38,292 nt of DNA, taken from an uncultured Pseudomonadota bacterium. GTDB taxonomy: Bacteria > Bdellovibrionota_B > Oligoflexia > Oligoflexales > CAIYRB01. Below the pieces are notes generated by a model. It was not told where the DNA came from, searched no databases, and was given only the letters and a program-made list of their open reading frames with translations. Position numbers and translations under genes: made by a program. How positions within the stretch are numbered: the first letter of the stretch is position 1; every line of letters begins with the position of its first letter. Below, one piece after another: positions 1-7,786 of this stretch. The DNA lies in assembly GCA_903928445.1 (NCBI GenBank), contig CAIYRB010000012.1:1-38292 (forward strand). The letters run 5' to 3'.

Positions 1-683
1 TCGAGCCGCGCCAGCAGCTCGCGTAGACCATCGTCGGGTAGGTTGGTCAGATTGACCAGATTGATTTCCTCGTACACGCTGTGCTTACTGGCACACGTGC
101 CGGCCGCCACCTGGTTAAAGCGCAGCTGAGTCTGGGCCCTCTCAGCGGGACTCAGGGCTGGTGATTTGAGGATTTCCAGGTATAAAAACGGCAACAGAGG
201 GTGGTTTAGCACGGACGGGTGGGTGGGGTCTGCGTCGCTTGAAATAAGCTTGAAGGCTTGGTCGATCAGGCCGCGACCAAAGTCTGTAGGGCTAGCCAGT
301 GTCGCCGTCCCGGCCACCGGCGCCGCAGGTTGCTGTCCCACCGTCGGACTCGGTGGCATGGTCGTCGGCAGTTCCGCGTCGCTGCTGCCGCGAGCAAGCT
401 TAAGGTAGAGGCTGGAGAGTTCATCCTGCCTAGCGAGCAAGGCCTTAAACCCGGACTGGTCGAGATCCGCCGGCGGCAGCTGCTCGGCATGCTGCTGGAG
501 CCACTGGGCTAATTGTGGATCAAGCAGAGTCGGCCCAGCGTCGGCCGTGCTCAAAGGATAGCTCTCCGGCAGAGTCGTCGCCATGCTGGAAGACGCTGCT
601 AAGCCGAGCCCAAAGGACACCGAAGCACCCACCAGGAGACCCTTGAAAGCCATAAGGCCACGCCCATCCCTAAAATTAGACAT
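1..683 (-). CDS. Secreted protein of unknown function, 3' part cut by window edge
   Basis: An uninterrupted minus-strand reading frame starts at an ATG at 683 and runs off the window edge, giving about 227 residues. A second in-frame ATG at 653 is an equally good start, since neither has a strong ribosome binding site. Around residues 11-36 there is a hydrophobic stretch ending in Ala-Ser-Ser-Ser-Met-Ala, which looks like a Sec signal peptide. The mature part begins with a Pro/Ala-rich, low-complexity stretch (roughly residues 100-130) and becomes helical and Leu-rich later. I recognise no domain. It lies downstream of the receiver/TPR gene on the same strand with a gap of about 75 bases, so the two could be co-transcribed. 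The reading frame and export signal are seen; function is unknown. Confidence 0.6.
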   Translation of the reverse strand, partial: MSNFRDGRGLMAFKGLLVGASVSFGLGLAASSSMATTLPESYPLSTADAGPTLLDPQLAQWLQQHAEQLPPADLDQSGFKALLARQDELSSLYLKLARGSSDAELPTTMPPSPTVGQQPAAPVAGTATLASPTDFGRGLIDQAFKLISSDADPTHPSVLNHPLLPFLYLEILKSPALSPAERAQTQLRFNQVAAGTCASKHSVYEEINLVNLTNLPDDGLRELLARL

Positions 684-758
684 CCTACCAGTCGATCGGA
701 ACATTATTGTTGCAGCTTGAGCCCCAGCAACACTCAAGGCGTTGCGCTAATTGAAGCC

Positions 759-2003
759 TTACTTCCCAGAAGGGTGCTTAATAATAGTCTCATGTAACGC
801 CATTTCATCATCATCCAAATCACGTGCGGCTTCGACACTCGGGTGCGCCGGTGCACCTTTTTGGTACTTAGCGGCTTTGCTAAAGCTGGGATCCAGCACC
901 AAGCTCTTGTCAAAGCAAACCTGGGCCTTGTCGGGTTTACCCCAGCGCCGATAGCCAAGGCCCATATTGAACATCAAGCGGGCTGCAATGGCGTCCTCGC
1001 GGCCCAGAGCCTTCAGCGCCGAGCGATACAGCTGCATACCTTGATCGAAGCGGCCAAAGCGCATCGCTATGATAGCCGACGAGTTAAAAATCGAGGCCAA
1101 CTCGCGCGGCCCAGAACTCGCGTTAAACAGGCTCAAGGCTTCGTTGATCTCACCGTTGATCAGTAGCGACGTGCCCAGGCCATGCTTGGCCGGAACGCTG
1201 TCTTGATCTAGCGCCAACGCCTCTTGATAATTTGTGACTGCCTGAGCGGCCTGATCGTTCGCCAAAAAGGCATCGCCAAGCTCGATCAATCTCTCGATAT
1301 TGCTCGGATTAATCAGCTTAGCGCGACTGAGTAAACCAATCGCACTATCGAAATCCTTAGCCTGCATGTAGCAGCGACCGAGCAAATGCAGGGCCCTTAT
1401 ATGGGGAGGTTCGGCGGTCAGCGGCTTGAGCAGCTCCATCGCCTCCTGCCACGACCCGACATGAATCATTCCTTCCGCCAATTCCATCAGAACGCGCTTG
1501 TTGCCGGGGTTTTGCCGATGCAATTCTTGCAAAATCGGCAGTGAGGACGCCCAGTCCTCATTGCGCCTCGCCGACGCGACTTGAATCAAGCCATCAAGGA
1601 CGGCCTGGGCGCCCTCATCGACGGTCAGTAGTTCGGTCAAACAGGCTCGGATCGCCGCCCGCGAAATCGGCCCCGAGTGGATCTGGGCCACACCGTACTC
1701 GATGCCGGTCGCGACCACGGTTGGCTCGATCTCGGGAATAAGCAAGAAAATCGGCCGCGTTTCAATTTTAAAGAAACCGCGTACGGCGCCAAGAATCTGG
1801 TTGACGGCCTCGGCACCATGGGCCCAATCGAGGACCAGCGGCACCCCTGGCTGCATCATCAGCATCTCGATACAAGCTTCGGTCTTTACTGCCACTTGGA
1901 TACCATCGGTACCTATGGCTTTGAGCTCGCCACGCACGGCGTCTACCACCTCAGGCCGCGGCGAAAAAACGATGGGTTGAGCGATTTGCCGTGGCGCGGA
2001 CAT
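759..2003 (-). CDS. Degenerate response-regulator receiver fused to TPR repeats
   Basis: 414 residues. Residues 8-130 have the alternating strand/helix pattern of a CheY-like receiver, with an Asp at position 59 (in LVLDW) where the phosphoacceptor would lie. The conserved Lys-Pro near the end of receivers is missing (the equivalent stretch reads GVAQIHSGPIS) and the N-terminal acidic pair is not evident, so it is probably a pseudo-receiver. Residues 135-395 are tetratricopeptide repeats, for example around ALHLLGRCYMQAKDFDSAI and MFNMGLGYRRWGKPDKA. There is no DNA-binding or enzymatic output domain, so the TPRs probably act as a protein-binding platform. An AGAGGA motif precedes the ATG by 5 bases. 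It is divergent from phoU. Receiver-TPR proteins are known in gliding and twitching bacteria; the role here is open. Confidence 0.75.
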   Translation of the reverse strand: MSAPRQIAQPIVFSPRPEVVDAVRGELKAIGTDGIQVAVKTEACIEMLMMQPGVPLVLDWAHGAEAVNQILGAVRGFFKIETRPIFLLIPEIEPTVVATGIEYGVAQIHSGPISRAAIRACLTELLTVDEGAQAVLDGLIQVASARRNEDWASSLPILQELHRQNPGNKRVLMELAEGMIHVGSWQEAMELLKPLTAEPPHIRALHLLGRCYMQAKDFDSAIGLLSRAKLINPSNIERLIELGDAFLANDQAAQAVTNYQEALALDQDSVPAKHGLGTSLLINGEINEALSLFNASSGPRELASIFNSSAIIAMRFGRFDQGMQLYRSALKALGREDAIAARLMFNMGLGYRRWGKPDKAQVCFDKSLVLDPSFSKAAKYQKGAPAHPSVEAARDLDDDEMALHETIIKHPSGK

Positions 2004-2184
2004 CCAGTTCCTCTGCGAACTCTCAAGTAGGATGGATTAGTTCTTTCATAGTAGCTGCCCCCAAGGCCTTCTGGCTAGTCGAAGCAGCAAGCGAAAAGGT
2101 CCTCAGTCCGTGCCCTCATGATGAACTTTACAGGCGCTCCCGGCTCGTCCATGTTAGAACTGAGTATTCTAAGTGGGGGCGGAC

Positions 2185-2892
2185 GTGAAGCAACTCAACG
2201 CAGCGGCAAAAGAATTCGACCAGGTACAGAACCTGCTGGAGCGACTCAGTTCTGCCGTGGTGCACCAGCTCACCGTGCTCAAAACGGCAGCAACCAACCA
2301 CGATGCAACCGAGTTGAAGGCGATTGTCGATCGCGACCGCGATATCGACGCCTTGGAGCTGACCCTTGATCGAACGGCGCGCTCTTTTATGGAGCTGCGG
2401 GCGCCGCTCGGTCCGGATTTTCGGGCGATGATGGCGGCAATCGACATCGCCCGCAACCTAGAGCGGATCGGTGACTGCGTCGAGTATGTGGCTCGTCACG
2501 TCGCCGCCAGTCTGAATATGCACACGGAGTTTCCCGCTGGATGGCAGGTCGTCACGGCGATGATCGATAAATGCCTGCTGTTCCTGGACCAAGCCCATAC
2601 GGCCTGGGCCAAAGGCGACGCCCGCTTGGCCGAGCGCTTGCCGCGCGAGGACGAAGAGGTGGATGCCTTACAAAAGCAGACCCGTACGCTCTGCATCGAC
2701 TCGGTGCGCAGCGGCAAGGTCGATATCGCTATGGGCCTAGAGGCGGTCCTGATCGCCAACAAACTCGAAAGCATCGCCGATATCAGCTCGCATATCGCGG
2801 AAAGCGTCGTCTTTGTCCTGCAAGCACGGCAGATCCGCCACGAGAAGCGCAAAGAGAGCGCCAAGCATGGAGGTCAAGAGGGTCCCGAGTGA
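2185..2892 (+). CDS. phoU: PhoU-family phosphate signalling/transport regulator
   Basis: About 235 residues made of two PhoU repeats. Each repeat carries the family's metal-binding helix signature: IARNLERIGDCVEYVARH in the first and ANKLESIADISSHIAES in the second. PhoU proteins are cytoplasmic, bind the Pst phosphate transporter and the PhoR kinase, and restrain phosphate uptake and the Pho response. I prefer the GTG at 2185 because a G-rich stretch (GGGGGCGGA) lies just upstream; an in-frame GTG at 2173 would give 239 residues but has no ribosome binding site. No pst or phoBR genes are next to it, which is unusual since phoU commonly ends a pstSCAB operon. It stands alone, divergent from the receiver/TPR gene, and ends at a strong hairpin. 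Family is confident; exact start is not. Confidence 0.88.
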   Translation: MKQLNAAAKEFDQVQNLLERLSSAVVHQLTVLKTAATNHDATELKAIVDRDRDIDALELTLDRTARSFMELRAPLGPDFRAMMAAIDIARNLERIGDCVEYVARHVAASLNMHTEFPAGWQVVTAMIDKCLLFLDQAHTAWAKGDARLAERLPREDEEVDALQKQTRTLCIDSVRSGKVDIAMGLEAVLIANKLESIADISSHIAESVVFVLQARQIRHEKRKESAKHGGQEGPE

Positions 2893-2932
2893 GCGTGGAG
2901 ATGGCGATGGCGATGGAAATTTAGAACATATC

Positions 2933-3033
2933 CGAAAATTCCGTGTCTCCCTACTTCCGTGCCTCCTTGGTCAGACCCAAACGCCCAATTTTAATCACGG
3001 AGGCGCGGAAGTAGGGAGACACGGAATTTTTCG
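2933..3033. terminator. Long inverted repeat, probable bidirectional terminator
   Basis: Arms at 2933-2966 and 2999-3033 are reverse complements over about 34 bases with one mismatch and one extra T, around a 32-base loop. The stem core includes CCGTGTCTCCCTACTTCCG. Each arm ends in a short A/T run, giving TTTTT after the stem on the plus strand and TTTT on the minus strand. The element sits exactly between convergent genes (phoU ends at 2892, the minus-strand gene ends at 3043), as expected of a two-way terminator. The stem is unusually long for a simple terminator, so a small palindromic repeat element is an alternative. Confidence 0.8.
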
Positions 3034-3042
3034 AACAGTCTC

Positions 3043-3693
3043 TTAGGTTGGCTGGTTACCGGCCCTGGCGAGTCCTGAGCCCACTTGCGCCATCAGATGG
3101 ATCTGCAGGCTCTCGGTCTCGTTGGTCAAGTCTTTGAGCAGCGGCTCCAGGCGGTTGAGCAGCAGGCGCGCACAGCCCTTCCAGTCGGAGTTGGCCTTCG
3201 CCATGCCGAGTGCCGCAGCCGTGCGTTTGATCAATCCGGCGATTCCTTGCAGGGCTGCAACCTCGCCAGCACCATGATCGAGCAAGCTGGTGGCATGATC
3301 GATCAGCTCCAGCACTAGCTGTAGATCGTTGCAAACGCCTTCTAGTTCCTGCGGCTTGGCGCCTGCCCGAGCCTGCCAACAGGCAACGGCGAGAAACTTT
3401 AAGCCGCCATTGATCACCTCAGACAGGTTGCGCGTCGCATCAAGGGTCTGGAGAGTCAGTTCGGCCGGTGATTCAATCTGAATTTCTAGTTTACTCGCGG
3501 CACTGAGCTGCAGCGACCTAAGCAGGGCTGCTTCAGTCGAACTGCCAATCAGTTGCTCATCCAAGGCGACGCGCGTGATGGTATGGCCTGTCGGCACCAA
3601 GGTGTGCTCGAGCCAAGCTAAGGCCTCAGCCAGGGTACGCACCGGTACCGGGACTGGGACCTTTTTGCTATTTACCAACACGTACTTGAGCAT
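3043..3693 (-). CDS. Unknown helical protein, last gene of the long minus-strand run
   Basis: 216 residues, no signal peptide or membrane segment. The first 75 residues look alpha/beta (a strand at MLKYVLVNSKKVPVPVPV, then helices) and the rest is almost entirely helical and Leu/Ala-rich, suggesting a helical bundle. The ATG lies two bases after the stop of the glycosyltransferase/TPR gene, so translation is probably coupled. I recognise no family. The close link to a TPR glycosyltransferase and a FliT/FlgN-like small protein suggests a shared task, possibly in flagellin handling or modification; that is inference. Transcription should end at the hairpin immediately downstream. Confidence 0.65.
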   Translation of the reverse strand: MLKYVLVNSKKVPVPVPVRTLAEALAWLEHTLVPTGHTITRVALDEQLIGSSTEAALLRSLQLSAASKLEIQIESPAELTLQTLDATRNLSEVINGGLKFLAVACWQARAGAKPQELEGVCNDLQLVLELIDHATSLLDHGAGEVAALQGIAGLIKRTAAALGMAKANSDWKGCARLLLNRLEPLLKDLTNETESLQIHLMAQVGSGLARAGNQPT

Positions 3694-3694
3694 A

Positions 3695-5545
3695 CTACCC
3701 GTTCAGCGTGCGATCGGCCGGGCTGACGACGCGGTTGATCTGCTGAGCCAACGCTTGCGCGCGCTCGTTGTAGGGATCGATGGAGACGATACGGTCGACG
3801 GCACTCTTGGCTGCCGCAAGGTCGCCGACTTTGAATTTGATCACGGCCAAGGTGTAGAGCATATTGTGGTCGTGAGGATGCAAGCCGACGTAGGTGGCAA
3901 GTGCCTGCTGCACTTCGGAGAACTTGCCGCGGTCCCCAGCGATCTGCACCAGGGTAAAGATGGCAGCGGTATTTTCAGGGTTGAATTCCAGTGACTTCAT
4001 CACCCAGCGACTCGCTTCGGCCAGCTCGTTCATGCCCTGGAAGGCGAGGCCGAGGCCGAGGTTGGCCATTTCGTCTTCGGGAGCCAAGCTAACGGCCTTT
4101 TGGAAGTGTGGCACCGCGGTCTCATAGCGCTGGCGGGTTAGACCGATGGTACCGAGGCCAATAAACGCCTTGGCACTGTATGGGTCCAGCTCGATCGCCT
4201 GGGTATAGGCTGTTTTGCCCGCGTCGCCGTCGCCTAGTTTGGTAAAGCAATCTCCGATCAAGCGGTAGAGATTGGCCTTGTGGTGAACCGGCATGTCCTT
4301 GAGCTGAAAGATCGATTCAATGACATCGATCGCCGCAAGGTACTGCTTGCCTTTGACCAAGGACTCGACCTCGAGGACCTGATGGTCCAAGGCGTTAACA
4401 TCGACCGTGAGGGCCTGACGCGAGACGGCGCCAAACACCTCGAACATCTGCTTTTGCGCCTTGACGCGAAGGCCCTTGGCAGCGCTTTGGTTCTTGTTAG
4501 CGATATCCTGGCGCAGACTTGCCGTTGTCGCCGCCTTCTTTAGGGCGCGCGCCAGCGAGTCGGGAGAGCTCTGGCAGAAATCGAAGCGATGTTTACCAAT
4601 CAGCTCCTCAACCAGCGCGCCGCGCGGAGCAAGCACCGGCACGCCCGAGATCATCGCCTGCACCAATCGGTAGGGATCGCCCTCAACCCGGTCACGCGCA
4701 GGGGTGGGTGAGTAATACATGACGTCGGCACAGCTGAGCACTTCGATAAAGGCGCTACGGCTTGGTGCGACATAGATCGCTTGGCGATCTAGCCCCAAGG
4801 TCACCAGACGATCACGCACTTCCGCCGAGAAGCTACCGATCCCGCACAGCACGAGCTTGCTTCGGGCCGCCAGCGACTTGTCGGACTGTTCGAGCAGTTT
4901 GATGGCATGAACGAGGTCGAGCAAGGCCTCTTCCCACTCGATCTGACCAAAATGCGCGATGATGAAGTCGGTATCGGCTAGGCCAAGACCAATGGCGGCT
5001 TTTGCCCGCGCCTTAGCGCCGCGCACGACGCGAGACTCGATAAAGGCCGGGAAGGTGATAATGCGGCTCGTTTCGATGCCCTCGATGAGCAGCGTCTGCC
5101 GGGCGGCTTCCGATTGGACCAAAAAGGCGTCAGCGGCATTGACCACTTCGCTACGGATGGTGCGCATGTGCATGATATCTTCGCCGGGCAAAGGCGTCAG
5201 ATTGTCGACCCAGACAATCAGTCGGAAGCGACTGCGCCACTTCGCTTTGACGGCCTGGAAGGCATACATGCCGAGGCGCTCTTTGATGACGACGACCTCG
5301 AATCCCTGCAGCGCCTTTTCTAGGCCCGGAAGGTAACTGCCGTTCTCGCTGTGATCAGGCAGCGGAATCAGTGCCAGGTGATCAAAGTGGCTGGTCTGGG
5401 TCAAGTAGCCAACGATCGATTCAGAGGTCACGACGGTGACATCGTATTCCGGGGCCAACAGGAGAAACTGATCGATTTCCTCGACAGTCGGCAGCGTACC
5501 GTACACGAGAGCTAGCTTTTTCTTTGCACCGTCCGTAGCCGTCAT
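3695..5545 (-). CDS. GT-B glycosyltransferase (group 1 type) fused to TPR repeats
   Basis: 616 residues. Residues about 10-385 have the two-Rossmann layout of GT-B enzymes. The second half carries the donor-site region with IIAHFGQIEWEEALLDL, LVLCGIGSFSAEV, and the conserved acidic segment and loop in EGDPYRLVQAMISGVPVLAP. This matches glycosyltransferase family 4, although the usual E-x7-E motif is not textbook. Residues about 400-600 are TPRs (for example AKAFIGLGTIGLTRQRYETA). The ATG at 5545 is preceded by GGGAGG at 6-base spacing; a TTG six bases earlier is less likely. TPR glycosyltransferases often modify surface proteins such as flagellins or adhesins. It is cytoplasmic, and is flanked by a FliT/FlgN-like gene and an unknown helical protein. 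Donor and acceptor cannot be read from sequence. Confidence 0.75.
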   Translation of the reverse strand: MTATDGAKKKLALVYGTLPTVEEIDQFLLLAPEYDVTVVTSESIVGYLTQTSHFDHLALIPLPDHSENGSYLPGLEKALQGFEVVVIKERLGMYAFQAVKAKWRSRFRLIVWVDNLTPLPGEDIMHMRTIRSEVVNAADAFLVQSEAARQTLLIEGIETSRIITFPAFIESRVVRGAKARAKAAIGLGLADTDFIIAHFGQIEWEEALLDLVHAIKLLEQSDKSLAARSKLVLCGIGSFSAEVRDRLVTLGLDRQAIYVAPSRSAFIEVLSCADVMYYSPTPARDRVEGDPYRLVQAMISGVPVLAPRGALVEELIGKHRFDFCQSSPDSLARALKKAATTASLRQDIANKNQSAAKGLRVKAQKQMFEVFGAVSRQALTVDVNALDHQVLEVESLVKGKQYLAAIDVIESIFQLKDMPVHHKANLYRLIGDCFTKLGDGDAGKTAYTQAIELDPYSAKAFIGLGTIGLTRQRYETAVPHFQKAVSLAPEDEMANLGLGLAFQGMNELAEASRWVMKSLEFNPENTAAIFTLVQIAGDRGKFSEVQQALATYVGLHPHDHNMLYTLAVIKFKVGDLAAAKSAVDRIVSIDPYNERAQALAQQINRVVSPADRTLNG

Positions 5546-5582
5546 ACACAACCTCCCAAAGGCCTATAAGATCACCGTCAGC

Positions 5583-5960
5583 TTAAGCCGACTTTTCAAA
5601 CCTGGTCGTTTCCTGCGGTCCCGAGCGGTAGCGGGCGATTTTTTGCTGGGCCGCATGCAGCCTGTGCACTAATGCTTGGGTCTGATCGTGAGCCTCACGC
5701 AGGCGTGGCGCAAGTAGCTGGTCGGTGCGCTGGATCGCCGCGAGCAGCTGCTGCACCTCAGGATCTGCCGCTAGCGGGTCATGCTCGTCTTTTGCAATCT
5801 GCGCATCAAAGAAGCGAAAATTATGAAATGCCGCATTGCGCATCTTCAGCCAGTCACCGGCCTCGTCGATCTGGCCACGCTCGAACGCATCCAGCGCGGC
5901 TTGCCCGCGTTGCAGGAACACGCTCAAGATCGATTTGGCCTGACGAGCAAAGTCTTGCAT
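5583..5960 (-). CDS. Small helical protein, possibly FliT/FlgN-type export chaperone
   Basis: 125 residues predicted to be nearly all helix, with heptad-like Leu/Ala spacing and no signal peptide. The pattern of an N-terminal helix, a segment reading LDAFERGQIDEAGDWL followed by an R-N-A-A-F helix, and a charged C-terminal coiled segment resembles FliT or FlgN flagellar export chaperones in size and spacing. No diagnostic motif is present, so this is a weak analogy. The ATG at 5960 has no clear ribosome binding site. The gene lies 110 bases after gspN and 37 bases before the glycosyltransferase gene on the same strand. It could equally be an unrelated coiled-coil adaptor. Confidence 0.5.
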   Translation of the reverse strand: MQDFARQAKSILSVFLQRGQAALDAFERGQIDEAGDWLKMRNAAFHNFRFFDAQIAKDEHDPLAADPEVQQLLAAIQRTDQLLAPRLREAHDQTQALVHRLHAAQQKIARYRSGPQETTRFEKSA

Positions 5961-6071
5961 GGGCGAGGCCGCCGGGTGCTGGGGGGTTTAGGGAGTCCTA
6001 CTGGTATTGTAGAGCACAGGTCGCCTTTGTGTCAAAGGAGGCAGGATCAGCTCGATCGGACGCGGCCCAGG

Positions 6072-7028
6072 TCAGAAGTTGACGGTAACCGGTTGGTCAA
6101 TGGTACCGCGGACCTGGGTCGTCACCTCGCCTTCCGTGCTGGCGCTACCGCTACCGCTGCTGAGGAGAAAGCCAAAGCTACTCTTCAAGTCATTGGTCAG
6201 CTTAAACAGAATCTTCAAATCCAGCTGCGAGCTGGTGACCACGGGCTTGAGAATGATTTTGCCCTCCGGAATTAATTCCAAGCCATCAGAGAGAAAGCCC
6301 GAGGCCTTGTCGAACAGCAAGGTTCCGCCCTCCAGCTTGGCCTTGATTTGTGCTTTCTTAAACTTCTGATCTTTTAGTCCAATCGACGGATGGCTCAGCT
6401 TCAAGACGGCATTGGCTAGGTTGATGTCAGCATGGCCGGTCGATTGCGGCAGATTTTTCGGGTCGAGGTTAAAGTCCACCGTCGCGTTGAGCAGCGCCGA
6501 CAGTCCGACGGTCGACAAGATGGGTGCCAAAAGCGGATTGGCGGTCGGGGAGCTGGCGGCGTTGTTCAAGGCAAAGGTGATCAAATCATCAAGAGGAAAG
6601 TTCTTTGCATTCAGGATGATGCGCTTTGGTAAGGCGACACCAGACACAAGGTCAAGAAAGCCGACGTTGGCAGTCGCGGTCAAGACCCCATTACCCGACG
6701 TTAGTTCGCAGATGACGCCCAGTTGCCCAAGAAACAAGCGCAAGAGGCTCAGATTGATCGTCAGGCTTTTTAGCTCGACGGTGGTTGCCGGGGTGCTGCC
6801 ATCGATGCGAACCTTTTCCGCCCGCATGCCCAGGGGCAATGAGGCGCTCATATCGCCGATGGAGATGTTGAACCCGGTTGCCCGACTCAAGTTGGCGGCG
6901 ATCGACTCCTTCAGTACTTCGTAGGGAAAGGTCATCACCAAAAACAACACGAAGCTGACAAAAAACAGACCGGTCAAGACCGTGGCCCGAGCCGCCCTTT
7001 TTGCTGTTGTCGCGTCCACCTTATTCAT
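6072..7028 (-). CDS. gspN: T2SS protein GspN
   Basis: 318 residues from the ATG at 7028, which follows AGAGGA by 6 bases; a TTG 21 bases earlier also opens the frame. There is one N-terminal membrane anchor (about residues 16-38), then a long beta-rich periplasmic domain. Phrases such as FNISIGDMSASLPLGMRAEK and the LSLLRLFLG segment are typical of the AsmA-like GspN family, where a repeated-strand domain follows the anchor. GspN is an accessory component found in a subset of T2SS operons; its role is poorly understood. It is the last clear gsp gene of the operon, 41 bases after gspM. Family assignment rests on architecture, sequence feel and position. Confidence 0.8.
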   Translation of the reverse strand: MNKVDATTAKRAARATVLTGLFFVSFVLFLVMTFPYEVLKESIAANLSRATGFNISIGDMSASLPLGMRAEKVRIDGSTPATTVELKSLTINLSLLRLFLGQLGVICELTSGNGVLTATANVGFLDLVSGVALPKRIILNAKNFPLDDLITFALNNAASSPTANPLLAPILSTVGLSALLNATVDFNLDPKNLPQSTGHADINLANAVLKLSHPSIGLKDQKFKKAQIKAKLEGGTLLFDKASGFLSDGLELIPEGKIILKPVVTSSQLDLKILFKLTNDLKSSFGFLLSSGSGSASTEGEVTTQVRGTIDQPVTVNF

Positions 7029-7069
7029 CAACGGTCCTCTGGCCGGCAAGCGACCACTATGCGTGCTGG

Positions 7070-7774
7070 TTAATTGCCGCCACCGCTGGAGCTACCACCG
7101 GTCATGCTGCCGCTAGCGCCGCCACCGATGTCATAGCCCCGGACTTTGGCTTGGGCATCGAAATACAGTTTAGTGCCGTAGCGACCTCGCACCTGGAGAT
7201 CCTGTACCCTAAGGTATTTATTTGATTTTTCGACTTCGACCAGAAACGTCATCAGGCGCGGCACGGAGATGTTAGGCAAGCGCATTTCAACGCGCACCTC
7301 CTGCATTTTTTCACTTAAAGCGCTATCTGCCGCCAAGGCCGCCTTTTGATCGGTGAGCCCCTCCAGCGTCACGCTTTGCTCGTTGGCGATCTTTTCGAAG
7401 AAGGGCTTGATGCTCATCTGCTTGGTCTTGCGCTCAACGGTATCGATCAATTTCTCGAAATTCTTGTTTTCTTGCTCGTAAGAGGTCTTTAGCGCCTGTA
7501 GCTCGTGCAGGGAACTGAAGCTCTGCGACAACTCGGTCTTGAGTCGACTGACCTGGGAAAAGTATAGACCGACGGCGCCGAGCACGAACAGGGCGATGCC
7601 GGCGACGGTTCCAGCCAAAAGCCCGGTACGCTGATTAGGCGACAGCTTGTAAAAGCTGTCCATTAGGAAATCTAACTTCTCATTATTGGTACCGAACAAG
7701 CGCTTTCGAATCCGCTGCAGGCTGCCCATCAGCTGGCCTTTAAAGCGATCGGTAAAGGTCGCGACAACGCTCAT
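7070..7774 (-). CDS. gspM: T2SS inner-membrane platform protein GspM (PilO-like)
   Basis: 234 residues: a cytoplasmic N-terminus (1-48), a single membrane helix (about 51-72), a coiled coil (about 74-115) and a ferredoxin-like periplasmic domain, followed by a Gly/Ser-rich tail. This is the layout of GspM/PilO, which pairs with GspL/PilN in the inner-membrane platform. The N-terminal cytoplasmic segment is longer than in most GspM proteins. The ATG has GGGGA about 7 bases upstream and starts 12 bases after the gspL stop, consistent with coupled expression. Position between gspL and gspN supports the call more than any single motif. Confidence 0.85.
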   Translation of the reverse strand: MSVVATFTDRFKGQLMGSLQRIRKRLFGTNNEKLDFLMDSFYKLSPNQRTGLLAGTVAGIALFVLGAVGLYFSQVSRLKTELSQSFSSLHELQALKTSYEQENKNFEKLIDTVERKTKQMSIKPFFEKIANEQSVTLEGLTDQKAALAADSALSEKMQEVRVEMRLPNISVPRLMTFLVEVEKSNKYLRVQDLQVRGRYGTKLYFDAQAKVRGYDIGGGASGSMTGGSSSGGGN

Positions 7775-7786
7775 CTAACGGTCCCC

